Shown: positions 18,381 through 27,403, counted from the stretch's first letter. The stretch: 64,000 nt of DNA from Jiangella muralis (GCF_001270745.1 NZ_KQ434752.1:289125-353124); one strand, 5' to 3'. The notes: generated from the sequence alone by a model not told the origin. Numbers and translations: made by a program.

Positions 18381-19232
18381 TCAGCCGCCGAACTCCCACA
18401 GCGGCAGGCCGCGCACGCCCGGCTCGCGGATCGCGAACAGCGCGCCGTCGCCCGGCCCCGCGTCGTCGAGGCCGAGCCGCGACGTCGTCACGACCAGCTC
18501 GTCGAGGCCGGCGCCGGTGAACGCGACCGCGGTGGCCCGCCGGGCCGGCAGGTCGACGACGGCGTCGAGGCGGCCGCCGGCGTCGTAACGGCGCACCTCC
18601 CCCGTCCAGTACGTCGCGACCCAGACCCCGCCCTCGGCGTCGACGGTGAGGCCGTCGGGGCCGCCCGGCACCTCCGCCCACGGACGCCGTCCGGTAAGCC
18701 CGCCCTCCGCGGACCAGTCGAAGGCGTCGATGCGGCCGGCGTCGGTGTCGACGTAGTACGCGCTGGCGCCGTCGGGCGACCAGCCGAGCCCGTTGGAGAT
18801 CGTCACCCGCTCGACCGCCGTGGTCACCACGCCGGACGGGTCGATACGGTGCACCGTGCCCGCGCCGGACGTCTCGTCGTAGGCCATCGAGCCCAGGAAG
18901 AACGCGCCGTCGGGCGCACAGCCGCCCTCGTTGGACCGGATGCCGGCGTCGGTCCACAGCTCCGGGCCCTCGGTCAGCTCGGCATCGAGGGCGTCGCCGT
19001 CGGCTAGGGCGACCGCCCGCTCCGTCGCGACCAGCCAGCCGGCGCCCCGTCGCGGCCGGATGACCGCGGCGACCGGGCTGCCGACGCCGCGGCGGGCGAC
19101 CTCGCCGGACGGGCTCAGCTCGAGCACGTCGCCGGCCAGCATGTCGACCCAGCGTGGTCCCGCCCAGCGCGGCGAGTACACCGGTCCCTCGCCGTGCTCG
19201 CACACCGCCGCCGTCAGCTGCTCGGCCTTCAT
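18381..19232 (-). CDS. SMP-30/gluconolactonase-like hydrolase
   Basis: A 283-residue six-bladed beta-propeller protein: EGPVYSPRWAGPRWVDMLAG, RSNEGGCAPDGAFFLGSMAY, ERVTISNGLGWSPDGASAYY, VPGGPDGLTVDAEGGVWVAT. The Glu, Asn and Asp positions expected to bind the metal in lactonases are retained (E near 15, N in ISNGLGWS, D in GPDGLTVD). The family hydrolyses sugar lactones or related esters. ATG at 19232 has GGAGGAGGG upstream; the longer frame to 19412 lacks similarity. It is divergent from the PIG-L gene. Confidence 0.87.
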   Translation of the reverse strand: MKAEQLTAAVCEHGEGPVYSPRWAGPRWVDMLAGDVLELSPSGEVARRGVGSPVAAVIRPRRGAGWLVATERAVALADGDALDAELTEGPELWTDAGIRSNEGGCAPDGAFFLGSMAYDETSGAGTVHRIDPSGVVTTAVERVTISNGLGWSPDGASAYYVDTDAGRIDAFDWSAEGGLTGRRPWAEVPGGPDGLTVDAEGGVWVATYWTGEVRRYDAGGRLDAVVDLPARRATAVAFTGAGLDELVVTTSRLGLDDAGPGDGALFAIREPGVRGLPLWEFGG

Positions 19233-19374
19233 TCGGCCCTCCTCCGGGGTCTCGGGATGCCGCTCACCTTGCCCGACGACGCCGCCCGGCCGCCAGGTGC
19301 TTTGGGACGATGGTCCCGCGATCAGGGTCTTTCCGGCCCTATAGGTCTGAATCGGGCGGGCCCGATGCTGAGGT

Positions 19375-20025
19375 ATGAGCACGTATGTGAGGCCGGTGCC
19401 GGCCGTCCGCACCCTCGTCGTGGTGTGCGCGCACCCCTATGACGCGACGTTCGCGCTGGGCGGCGTCATCGCCGCGTTCGCCGGCGCCGGAACGTCCGTC
19501 CACATCGTCTGCCTCACACACGGCCGCGCTCACGATCCACGGCCCCGGCAGCGGCTGGACCGAGCCCGCGACCTCGGCCGCGCCACCCGCCACCTCGGCG
19601 CCGACGACGTCGTGCTGCTCGACCACGTGCCCGGGACGCTGGTGCTGACCAGCCTCGACACGCTCGCCGACGAGATCGTGGCGGCCCACCACGGCGTCGA
19701 CGCCATGCTTACCGTCGACGCCACCGCCGACGACGCCCACCCCGACCACGTCCGCGCGATGCGGGCCGCCTACCGCGCGGCGACGAAGCAGGGCAGCACG
19801 CTCTACGCCTGGACGCTGCGGCCCGGCCAGGAGTTCCGCGGCCGCCAGGTCCTCGTCGTCGACGTGGACCGCGAACGGCAGCGCGCGGCCACCGCCTGCC
19901 ACACCGGCCTCCGCGCCGACGACCCGCTGCGGCGCCGCTGGCAGCGCCTGCAGGACCGCACCGAGCGGCTGGTCGTGCTGCGCTCCGAGCGCACCGCCAC
20001 CCCGGTGTTCGCCCGCAACCCCTAG
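19375..20025 (+). CDS. PIG-L/LmbE deacetylase-like protein with altered catalytic motif
   Basis: A 216-residue protein of the PIG-L N-acetylglucosaminyl deacetylase fold (MshB, Mca, LmbE). The second zinc-site motif AHPDHVRAM is present near residue 123. The first motif reads AHPYDATFALGG where the family has AHPDDE: the His and the second Asp (metal ligands) remain but the first Asp, the general base in MshB, is Tyr. So it may bind metal without normal deacetylase activity, or use another base. No signal peptide. Divergent from the SMP-30-like gene; no obvious partner. Confidence 0.8.
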   Translation: MSTYVRPVPAVRTLVVVCAHPYDATFALGGVIAAFAGAGTSVHIVCLTHGRAHDPRPRQRLDRARDLGRATRHLGADDVVLLDHVPGTLVLTSLDTLADEIVAAHHGVDAMLTVDATADDAHPDHVRAMRAAYRAATKQGSTLYAWTLRPGQEFRGRQVLVVDVDRERQRAATACHTGLRADDPLRRRWQRLQDRTERLVVLRSERTATPVFARNP

Positions 20026-20301
20026 ACGTAGTTCCCCGTGACGTTGTGAACGCGGGCTGCGGGGACGCCGCCGCCGATGCCGGCTGGCGCGGGTGCGCCG
20101 TTCGCCGTTCGTCGTTCCTGCCGGTGCACCGTTTGGTGTCCTCGACTCCCGCAGCCGTCTACGTCACTCGCAGGGGGAGCACCTCACCCGCCGCAGCACC
20201 GGATGAGCGTCGTCATCGGCGGTCATGCGGTCCTTGCGCGAGTGAGGTGCACCCGGCGCGCGTGAAGTGCGGCTGCGGCCCCGGGAGACACCCCTGAGCG
20301 C

Positions 20302-22440
20302 CTACGCCGTCAGTGCGTCGGTGAGCAGCGCGACCAGCGCCTCCAGCTGGATGTCCGCCGCCGACGAGATCTCCTCGTCCGAGCCGTCGAGCGCGCGGGC
20401 GGCCAGCCCCGCCTTGCCGTCGATCAGCTCCGCGATGCGGGTGTCGACGGTCTGGGCGGCGATGATGCGCCACGCGGTCACCGGCTCGGCCTGGCCGATG
20501 CGGTGGACGCGATCGATGGCCTGGGTCTGCTCGGCCGCCGACCAGGACAGCTCGGCCAGCACGAGGTTCGACGCGACCTGCAGGTTGATGCCGACGCCGG
20601 CCGCCGTCAGCGAGCAGACCGCGACCGCGACGTCGGGGTCGTTGACGAACGCGTCGATGTTCTGCTGCCGCTTGCGGGTCGTCTGCTCGCCGCGGATCGA
20701 CGAGTAGCGCAGGCCGCGCTCGGCGAAGAGCGCCTCGGCCGCGTCCATGACGTCGATGTGCTTGGCGAAGAAGACGACCTTGCCGACGCTGTGGGCCAGC
20801 TGGGCCGCGTAGTCGGCGGCCAGCCCGGCCTTGGCCTGGCCGATGCGGCGGATCATGCTGAACACGTTCTCGCCGGTCTTCGCCGACTTGTCGGCCAGCT
20901 CGGCCCCGGCGACGCGGCGGACGAGGTCGGCGTCGATGCCGGTGGCGGCGTCGCCGCGCGCCTCGAGGGCGGCGTGGTAGCGGGCGACGAGGCGGTCGGC
21001 CAGCTCGCGCTCGGCCGCGCGGATGGACCGGCCGGCGGCGTCGTCCAGCTCGACCGGCAGGTCGGCGACCCGGCGGGCGGGGATGTCGGCGGCGACGTCG
21101 GCCTTGCGGCGGCGGACGATGCCGAGGTCGATCACGCAGCCGCGCGCCGCGGAGGCGAACCCGTGGTCGACGGGCGTCAGGCCGGTCTCCTCCAGCGCCT
21201 CCATCAGCTCGGGGCCGGGCTTGCGCTCGTCGATCCAGCCGAGGAACTGCCAGATGGCGCGGAAGTCGTCGATGTCGTTGATCAGCGGCGTGCCGGTGAG
21301 CGCCATCAGCAGCGGGCGGACGGCGCGCGAGCGCAACTGCTCGGACAGCTGCCGGACGTGCTGCGAGCGCTGCGACTTCTTGTTCTTGATGAAGTGCGCC
21401 TCGTCGACGACCATGCCGCGGAAGCCGAGGTCGCCGAGCCAGCCGACGTGGCGATCGAGCACCTCGTAGTTGACGATGATGATGTCGGCGAACCCGTCGA
21501 TGGTGTGGCCGTCGCCGTGGATGACCGTCGCCGGGTGGCCGGGCGTCCAGAGGCTGGCCTCGCGCGCCCAGTTGGTCTTGACCACGTTCGGGACGACGAC
21601 GAGCAGCGGGAAGGCGTTCGCGGCCTGGGCGGCCAGCAGCGCCTGCGCCGTCTTGCCCAGGCCGGGCTCGTCCGCGAGCAGGAAGGTCCGGTGCCCGTCC
21701 TCGGCGGCGGCGACCAGGCGGGCCTGGTGCGGCATCAGCTCGAGGCCGTCGGGCAGCCGGACGGTGGCCGCGCCGGGCAGCGCCATGGAGGCCGTCGTGC
21801 CGTCGGTGGCGTTCTCGAACGAGCTGAGCAGCGGCCCGATCAGTTCCCAGTTCACCAGCCGCCGGGGCCGAGCCACGCTCTTCTGCGCCGGACGGGCCGC
21901 GGCGGCGTCGTAGTCGGGGGCGAGGAACGGGTTGGCCAGCTGCCGTGAGACGACCGACGGCGGCACGACCCGCCGCTTCGGCGCGGTGACGGCGGCGGTG
22001 GGCGCCGCGACCGGCACCTCGTCCTCGGCCGGTGTGCGGCCGGCGGCGACCAGCATCTCGTGCCGCAGCTCCCTGGCCGCGTCGCTGACCGGCGCGTCCT
22101 CGGCCAGCAGTCCCAGCAGTGACGCGTCGCGCACGGCCACCTTCGCGAGGATCGTCGCGATGCCGTCGAGCCGTTTCAGCTGCTCGGCGCGGTACGCCTC
22201 GCTGCGGGACTCGTCGGTCTTCACCTGGGCCCGTTCCTCACGCACCAGCAGGGCGATGACCTGGAACTTCGTGCTCACGGACGGCTTGATCGAGCCGCGC
22301 TGGACGCTGCCCTCGACCTCGCGCACCGCGCGCGCGAGCACCGACATCATGCCTTCGTTCTCCTGTGCCCGGCCGCCGCGTCGCCGCGACCGGTTCGCCG
22401 TCCGGCTGGCGCCGGGGCGGCGCCTGGCGTCTCTCGCCAA
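20302..22440 (-). CDS. SNF2-family DEAD/H helicase-like ATPase
   Basis: A protein of about 712 residues with the two RecA-like lobes of SNF2 ATPases: motif I DEPGLGKTAQALLAAQ, motif II VVDEAHFIKN, motif III LMALTGTPLIND, and motifs V/VI GVGINLQVASNLVLAEL and EQTQAIDRVHRIGQ. A charged N-terminal ~200 residues and a linker precede the helicase core. Members remodel or translocate on DNA and are sometimes found in defence or repair loci; no partner gene is next to it here. The TTG at 22440 has GGAGG 5 nt upstream; GTG at 22464 or ATG at 22350 are alternatives. Confidence 0.87.
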   Translation of the reverse strand: MARDARRRPGASRTANRSRRRGGRAQENEGMMSVLARAVREVEGSVQRGSIKPSVSTKFQVIALLVREERAQVKTDESRSEAYRAEQLKRLDGIATILAKVAVRDASLLGLLAEDAPVSDAARELRHEMLVAAGRTPAEDEVPVAAPTAAVTAPKRRVVPPSVVSRQLANPFLAPDYDAAAARPAQKSVARPRRLVNWELIGPLLSSFENATDGTTASMALPGAATVRLPDGLELMPHQARLVAAAEDGHRTFLLADEPGLGKTAQALLAAQAANAFPLLVVVPNVVKTNWAREASLWTPGHPATVIHGDGHTIDGFADIIIVNYEVLDRHVGWLGDLGFRGMVVDEAHFIKNKKSQRSQHVRQLSEQLRSRAVRPLLMALTGTPLINDIDDFRAIWQFLGWIDERKPGPELMEALEETGLTPVDHGFASAARGCVIDLGIVRRRKADVAADIPARRVADLPVELDDAAGRSIRAAERELADRLVARYHAALEARGDAATGIDADLVRRVAGAELADKSAKTGENVFSMIRRIGQAKAGLAADYAAQLAHSVGKVVFFAKHIDVMDAAEALFAERGLRYSSIRGEQTTRKRQQNIDAFVNDPDVAVAVCSLTAAGVGINLQVASNLVLAELSWSAAEQTQAIDRVHRIGQAEPVTAWRIIAAQTVDTRIAELIDGKAGLAARALDGSDEEISSAADIQLEALVALLTDALTA

Positions 22441-22834
22441 GTGCTCCTCCTCTGGAGTTGCCACGCTGTGGAGCCGTGGCCACCGGGACGTCGCACGCTC
22501 TCGTCCCGGTTCGGGGACGTCGGTGCCGGATTACGCCGGGTCACCGTCCCATGGTGTGACCCGGCCCCCCTTGGCTCGACGGACCCGGAGGCCACGCCGA
22601 TACGAGCGCGTCCGGCATACGCCGGTCACTCGCGTCCCTGCCGCATGTGGGAGATCCCGTTCCGCGGGCTCCCCACCTGCCGGGGCGGCTTGCAGCCGAG
22701 TTTAACGCCTCACCGGCCCGATGGGCCCGGTTCGCGTGCGCGTTGCCGCATTTTCTCCTGATTGAAGCCGGAAGGGCCCTCCGATTATTCCCGGCCCCGC
22801 TCGTCTAGACTGAGCAGTGGCGAGGAGTCTGCTG
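22441..22834. other. Intergenic region between divergent genes with inverted repeat
   Basis: No gene is visible. A perfect 9-bp inverted repeat, CCGGGTCAC (22536-22544) and GTGACCCGG (22556-22564), with an 11-nt spacer lies in the middle and could be an operator or hairpin. A TAGACT box (22806-22811) lies just before the DJ-1-like gene and could be its -10 element. Confidence 0.45.
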
Positions 22835-23551
22835 ATGGAAGCCAGCTCGACCACCGCGATCATCGCGTACCAGGGTGTCTCCGCCGACGAGGCCGAGATC
22901 TTCCGCTTCGTGCTGTCCCAGTTGCCCGGTTTCCGCACCGTCACCGTCGGCACCGCCCTCGGCCAGGTCGCCGGTCCGGGCGGCGTCCAGACCATCGATG
23001 CCACCCTCGACGAGGTCAACGCGCCCGACGTCGTCGCCGTCCCCGGAGGTGTCGGCACCGACCGGCAGCCCGAGCTCGCCGCCTGGCTGCGCCGGGTGTC
23101 GCCGCGCTGGCTGCTCGCGAGCTCGACCGGGTCGGCGCTGCTGGCGGCGGCCGGCCTGCTCGACGACGCCACCGCGGCGACGCACTGGCTGGCCGGCCCG
23201 CTGCTCGAGCACTACGGCGCCCACGCCTCGCACGACCGCCTGGTCGTCGACGGCCGCCTCATCACCTGCTCCGGCGGCCCGACGGTGTTCCGGGCCGCAC
23301 TCGTCGTCGCGCGCGCCTACGGCGGGTCCGACCTCGTCGCGCAGATCACGGCCAGCGCCGTCACCGCCCGCGAGCAGCGCCCCCGGCCGCCCCGGCACCG
23401 CGGCTTCTGGTCCCGCCTCGGCGGCGCGGTCCGCGGCCACGACCCGGCGCCGCCCGAGCTCGGCCCGCTCGACCGCGCCCTCGACGACCTCGGCCCGCTC
23501 GATCTGGGGCCGGTCGGGCCGCCGCCGGTTGCTCCGCCCGACCGCCGCTAG
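22835..23551 (+). CDS. DJ-1/PfpI-superfamily protein lacking the nucleophilic Cys
   Basis: A 238-residue protein. Residues ~8-180 follow the DJ-1/PfpI fold as in GATase-like AraC regulators: TAIIAYQGVSADEAEIF, VVAVPGGVGTDRQPELAAWL, LLASSTGSALLAAAGLL, TAATHWLAGPLLEHY, LITCSGGPTVFRAALVVARA. In the nucleophile elbow the usual Cys-Thr-Gly is Ser-Thr-Gly. The tail (~180-238) is Pro/Arg-rich and carries no AraC HTH, so this is a stand-alone domain. ATG 22835 is preceded by AGGAG 7 nt upstream; GTG 22817, 5 nt after a -10-like box, is a possible leaderless start. Confidence 0.75.
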   Translation: MEASSTTAIIAYQGVSADEAEIFRFVLSQLPGFRTVTVGTALGQVAGPGGVQTIDATLDEVNAPDVVAVPGGVGTDRQPELAAWLRRVSPRWLLASSTGSALLAAAGLLDDATAATHWLAGPLLEHYGAHASHDRLVVDGRLITCSGGPTVFRAALVVARAYGGSDLVAQITASAVTAREQRPRPPRHRGFWSRLGGAVRGHDPAPPELGPLDRALDDLGPLDLGPVGPPPVAPPDRR

Positions 23552-23562
23552 GGGGTGCGGCG

Positions 23563-24567
23563 CTACTCGGTGCGCCCGGCGCGTTGCTGGAGGACGTAGG
23601 CCGCGGTCAGGGCGATCGATCGCTCGTCGCTGCGGGCCAGGTCGGCGAGCGCGCGGGTCGCCGCCGCGCCGGGGAGGTCCGCCAATGCCTGCACGATGCG
23701 CTGCCGCACCGGCGTCGTGGCGCCGTCGAGGTGGGCGACGAGGCCGGCGGCGATGCGGCCGGCCCGGTCGCCGTCCTCGGCCAGCGCGCTCAGCGCGTCC
23801 GCGGCGTCGACGTCGTTCACCCCGTCGACCACCATGGCGATCAGCGTCGGGACCGCGTCGGCCACGCCGCGTGTCCCGAGCGACAGCGCCGCGGCCCGGC
23901 GCACGGCGGTGTCGGGGTCGGCGAGGGCGCCGCCGAGCAGGGCCGTCGCCTCGTCGCCCGGTAGCTGCGCGATCAGCGCGACGGCGCGCCCGCGGACGTC
24001 GGCATCGTCCGCCGTGAGCCCGGCGGCCAGCTCCGCGAGGCCGTCGCCGCCCGATCGGCGCAGCGCCCACCGCAGCGCGCCGGCCACGTTGGGGTCGGTC
24101 TCGGCGAGCGCCGCCTCGACCAGCAGTTCGACGGGCGCGGCGGCCTCGCCGGCCGACGACAGGGCGGCGCGCTGGCGCACGCGCGCGCTCTCGGAGCCCA
24201 GCCCCTGCAACAGCGCGACGACCCCCAGCGCCGCCTCCCAGTCGGCCGGCTCGGCGGCGTCGAGGTGACGCAGTCGCGCGAGCAGATCCCGCTCGCGCCC
24301 GATGCGCTCCTCCGTCTGCTGAATCAGCTCGTCGACGATGCCGGATGGGTCGAATCCCGGGTCGTCCAGGGCGCGGCCGACCTCGCGCAGCGTCAGGCCC
24401 AGCGACCGCAGGCTCTCGACGTGCAGGATCCGCCGGATGTCGTCGCCGGAGTACTCCCGGTACCCGCCCACGCTCCGCCCCGTCGGCCGCACCAGCCCCA
24501 GCGCGTCGTAGTGCCGGAGCATGCGCGCGCTGACGCCGGACCTGCGGGCCACCTCACCGATCAGCAC
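23563..24567 (-). CDS. MerR-family regulator fused to HEAT repeats
   Basis: A 334-residue protein: MerR HTH at residues 1-70 (LIGEVARRSGVSARMLRHYD, VGGYREYSGDDIRRILHVE), a coiled linker to ~125 (ELIQQTEERIGRERDLLARL), then four or more HEAT-like alpha-hairpin repeats to the C-terminus (e.g. ADVRGRAVALIAQLPGDEA, DTAVRRAAALSLGTRGVAD, TPVRQRIVQALADLPGAAA). HEAT repeats would replace the usual small-molecule domain, so a protein or peptide ligand is likelier. The GTG start overlaps the upstream HEAT gene by 14 nt, and a MerR-type promoter heads the pair. Confidence 0.85.
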   Translation of the reverse strand: MLIGEVARRSGVSARMLRHYDALGLVRPTGRSVGGYREYSGDDIRRILHVESLRSLGLTLREVGRALDDPGFDPSGIVDELIQQTEERIGRERDLLARLRHLDAAEPADWEAALGVVALLQGLGSESARVRQRAALSSAGEAAAPVELLVEAALAETDPNVAGALRWALRRSGGDGLAELAAGLTADDADVRGRAVALIAQLPGDEATALLGGALADPDTAVRRAAALSLGTRGVADAVPTLIAMVVDGVNDVDAADALSALAEDGDRAGRIAAGLVAHLDGATTPVRQRIVQALADLPGAAATRALADLARSDERSIALTAAYVLQQRAGRTE

Positions 24568-25204
24568 GCCCCAGTGCCTCCTCCCCGTCCGGCCCGAGCG
24601 CGACGATCCGCTTCGCGTCGTCGATCGCCGCGTCGAAGCCCGTGTCCGGATCGTGCCACAGCCGCTCGGTGGCGATGGCGTGCGCGCGCACTTCGGGCAC
24701 CGGACTCGTCCTCGCGGCGGCCAGCACCGGCGGCGCCGCGTCGCCGAGCGCGATCAGGGCCCGGCTCAGGCTCAACTGGAGGTTCGGCTCGCCCCGTCCG
24801 AGCTGAGTGGCCAGCGCCGCGGCCAGCGCGCCCCGCTCCCCGTCCGGCACCAGCACGACGGCCGCCCGCCAGGCGCTCCGCGCCACCTCCACGTCGGCGT
24901 CGGAGAGCAGCGACCGGGTGATCGCCCGCCACGCTCTCCCGTCGCCGATCTTGGACAACGTGTGCAGTGCCTGGCTCCGCCCCTGCGCGACGTCAGACCC
25001 CAGCTCCTCGACCAGCAGCGGAACGGTGACGCTCGCCGGGTGCCTGGTCAGCGCCCACGTGAGCATGTCGCGCACGTAGAAGTCCGGCTCGACCGCGCAC
25101 CGCTCGACGATGCTCCCGACGTCGTCCGGGTCGGGCCGGCTCCCCATCGCGAGCGCCGCCCGCAACCGCACCGACGCCCGCGGATGCGCCAGCGTCTTGG
25201 TCAT
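24554..25204 (-). CDS. HEAT-repeat protein, partner of the MerR-HEAT regulator
   Basis: A 216-residue protein made almost wholly of HEAT-like repeats (HPRASVRLRAALAMG, EPDFYVRDMLTWALTRHPAS, DVAQGRSQALHTLSKIGDG, DADVEVARSAWRAAVVLVPD, VPEVRAHAIATERLWHDPD). No enzyme motif. The ATG at 25204 has GGAGGAGG upstream; the frame from 25222 would swallow the ribosome site. Its 3' end overlaps the MerR-HEAT gene, so the two are co-expressed and may bind each other or the same partner. Similar MerR-HEAT pairs are annotated in other actinomycetes, mostly uncharacterised. Confidence 0.8.
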   Translation of the reverse strand: MTKTLAHPRASVRLRAALAMGSRPDPDDVGSIVERCAVEPDFYVRDMLTWALTRHPASVTVPLLVEELGSDVAQGRSQALHTLSKIGDGRAWRAITRSLLSDADVEVARSAWRAAVVLVPDGERGALAAALATQLGRGEPNLQLSLSRALIALGDAAPPVLAAARTSPVPEVRAHAIATERLWHDPDTGFDAAIDDAKRIVALGPDGEEALGRADR

Positions 25205-25224
25205 CACGACCACCTCCTCCACCC

Positions 25225-25255
25225 AGTGGACGGCTTGTCACCGTGTCAAGGTCAA
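25225..25255 (-). promoter_or_regulatory. MerR-type promoter with 19-bp spacer and dyad operator
   Basis: On the minus strand TTGACC (25250-25255) and TCCACT (25225-25230) are separated by 19 bp, the over-long spacing typical of MerR-activated promoters. A near-perfect dyad, CTTGTCACCGTGTCAAG on the plus strand (25234-25250), fills the spacer; 16 of 17 positions apart from the centre and one mismatch pair are symmetric. It is placed 20 nt before the HEAT gene start, so autoregulation by the MerR-HEAT protein is the natural inference. Confidence 0.6.
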
Positions 25256-25320
25256 GCGGAGGTGCACGCGGCGTGGCGGGCCCGGATCACGCCCGGGCCC
25301 GCCACACGAGACGATCTGGA

Positions 25321-25767
25321 TCAGCCCTCTTCGCAGGTCGGGATGATGAGGTGCGGGTTGCTGGACCGCATCTGGCTGCCCGGCATCATGCCCCAGCCGT
25401 TCTGATCGCTGGTGCCGATGGCCTCATCGGCCCAGGTGTAGTAGCGCCAGCTGCCGGCCCTGGCCGACTTGCAGCCGAACCAGCTGCGGGTGCTGTACAT
25501 GATGCCCACCCGCTGGTTCGTGACCCTCGGGTGGAACACGGACGCGCCGTAGACGTTGTCGCAGTAGGTCAGCCGGTAGGTCGAGCCCCACGGGTCGGTG
25601 ATGTACTCGTTCGACTTCACGCAGCTGGCGGTGATCGCGGCCTTCGTCGAGGCGGCTTCGTCGGCGGCCGTGCCGGTCGCCCCCGCGGCGCCGGCCGAGG
25701 TGGTGACGCCGGCGGCGAGCGCGGCGATTCCGACGAGTCCGCTGATCAGACGTCGGGAGGTACGCAT
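25321..25767 (-). CDS. Secreted small Cys-containing protein of unknown function
   Basis: A 148-residue protein with an N-terminal Sec signal (MRTSRRLISGLVGIAALAAG, Ala-rich cleavage region around 26-32). The mature part (~110 residues) has four Cys (SCVKSN, TYCDNVY, WFGCKSA, IPTCEEG) that could form two disulfides, and is rich in Trp, Tyr and Ser, suggesting a compact beta fold. I recognise no family. It stands alone between the HEAT operon and the kinase operon, all on the minus strand. Confidence 0.7.
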   Translation of the reverse strand: MRTSRRLISGLVGIAALAAGVTTSAGAAGATGTAADEAASTKAAITASCVKSNEYITDPWGSTYRLTYCDNVYGASVFHPRVTNQRVGIMYSTRSWFGCKSARAGSWRYYTWADEAIGTSDQNGWGMMPGSQMRSSNPHLIIPTCEEG

Positions 25768-25867
25768 GGGCAGGTGCCTTTCGGTTGTCCGGATGCCACC
25801 CCTGCGGCGGCGTCCCCCACTCTCGGCGAGCCGCGGCGCGACGGGTACCTCTGACGTCCGAGGGTGC

Positions 25868-27403
25868 TCAGCCGGCGTCGGGCGTGTAGACATCGAGGTA
25901 GCGCGCGATGCTGTCGGCGTAGACCCGCAGGTGCTCCGGCGGCGACCCGGCCCATTCGTTGACCCGCTCGTCGGAGCTGCGGTGGGCCAGCGCCATGTTG
26001 ACCTGGTGCCCGCCGGGCAGGTCGGCGGACACGCGTGGCGCGACGAAGCACAGGTAGCGGCCGAGCGCGGGGATCGACGTCTCGGGCGGGAACGGCGGCT
26101 GTGGATCGCCGCCGTTCGGGCGTTCGGCATCGGTGACCCAGTAGTAGAGCACGCGCCCGCTCCACCGGGCGATGCCGTACTCGTCGTTGGCCGGGTCGGA
26201 CAGATCGGCGTCGAAGTCGCTCTCCGTCTTGAGCATCGCCGCGATCAGCCCGGGCGTGACCGAGGGCTCGTCGCACTCGCCGGCAGAGTCGACGATGAGC
26301 CGGCGGAACTCGACCGGGACGCCGGCGTCGGTGCTGAGCACGTCCGCCCCGTACTCGGCGGGGTCGGCGGACGCGGGCTCGTCGGCGGTGAACACCGACC
26401 ATGCGATGGCGCCGCCGCCGAGCACCGCGGCCGCCACCGCGGCCACCCCCAGCCGGCGTCGCCACCGCGGCGGGCGGAGCCGGGGCAACCGGGGTGATCG
26501 TTCGGCGCCGGCGGCGTCCTCGGCACGGCGCAGCACCGACTCCGCGTCGTGCCGGGACCGTTCGTCGTGGCCGGGGGCGAGGCAGTCCGCGATCAGCCGC
26601 CGCCACGGCTCGGTCAGCGCGGGGGAAAGCCGCAGCTCGTCGTCGCCGCGAGCGTAACGGACGGCGGCGTCGCGACGGGCGGCCGAGGTGCTGCCGGGGA
26701 ACGGGTACCCGCCGGACAGGACGAGGTGCGCGAGGACGCCGAACGACCAGACGTCGGCGCTGGGCCGCACCTGCTGACCGCGCTCGGTGACGCCGGCCCA
26801 GAGCAGCTCCGGCGGTGCGAAGTCGGGGGAAGCGAACAGCGGCCCGTAGGCGTGCGTGCCCTCGAGTTCGGCGGAGAGGTTGAAGTCGGCCAGCCGGGCC
26901 GACCCGTCCGCCATGACCAGCACGTTCGCCGGCTTCAGGTCGCCGTGCACCCAGCCGGCCCGGTGCAACTGGGCCACGCCCTCGGCGATCTGCGCCAGCA
27001 CCGCCGGGCCGCCGTCCAGCGGTTCGCCCGCCGCCAGCAGGCGGTCCAGCGACGTCTGGGCCCGTTCGAGGACGAGCACCGTGGCGCCGTCCAGCTCCGG
27101 CCGCGCGCCGTCGTCGACCGTCAGCGTCTCGTACATGCGGATCAGCCGCGGCCGGCGCAGCCTGCGCAGCACGTCGATCTCGCGCTGGATGAGGTCCTGG
27201 AGGTGACGCAGCTGCCGTGGGGTCCGAGTTCCGGTGGGTAGGAACTTGAGCGCGGCCTCGGCGGGCAGGTCGCCGGGCCCGTCGCCGACCCGCCGGGCGG
27301 CGTAGACGCTGCCGAACGCGCCGGACGCCAGTGGCTGGCGCACCTCCCACACGCCGACGCGGTAGCCCTCCGGCACCGTGACCGCGAACGGATCTGTGGT
27401 CAC
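25868..27403 (-). CDS. Membrane Ser/Thr protein kinase with extracellular lysozyme-like domain
   Basis: A 511-residue protein. Residues 15-290 are a Hanks-type kinase: Gly loop ASGAFGSVY (27-35), Lys in ALKFLP (~53), catalytic loop HGDLKPANVL (Asp ~155), DFN instead of DFG (173-175), APPELL (~196), SADVWSFGVLAHL. One membrane helix at ~318-338 leads to an outer region (~374-505) whose GLIAAMLKTESDFDADLSDP and NDEYGIARWSG resemble the SLT/lysozyme-like transglycosylase catalytic region, with Glu394 the candidate acid. The GTG overlaps the FHA gene stop (GTGA). It could sense or cut peptidoglycan and signal inward; this is inference. Confidence 0.8.
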   Translation of the reverse strand: MTTDPFAVTVPEGYRVGVWEVRQPLASGAFGSVYAARRVGDGPGDLPAEAALKFLPTGTRTPRQLRHLQDLIQREIDVLRRLRRPRLIRMYETLTVDDGARPELDGATVLVLERAQTSLDRLLAAGEPLDGGPAVLAQIAEGVAQLHRAGWVHGDLKPANVLVMADGSARLADFNLSAELEGTHAYGPLFASPDFAPPELLWAGVTERGQQVRPSADVWSFGVLAHLVLSGGYPFPGSTSAARRDAAVRYARGDDELRLSPALTEPWRRLIADCLAPGHDERSRHDAESVLRRAEDAAGAERSPRLPRLRPPRWRRRLGVAAVAAAVLGGGAIAWSVFTADEPASADPAEYGADVLSTDAGVPVEFRRLIVDSAGECDEPSVTPGLIAAMLKTESDFDADLSDPANDEYGIARWSGRVLYYWVTDAERPNGGDPQPPFPPETSIPALGRYLCFVAPRVSADLPGGHQVNMALAHRSSDERVNEWAGSPPEHLRVYADSIARYLDVYTPDAG

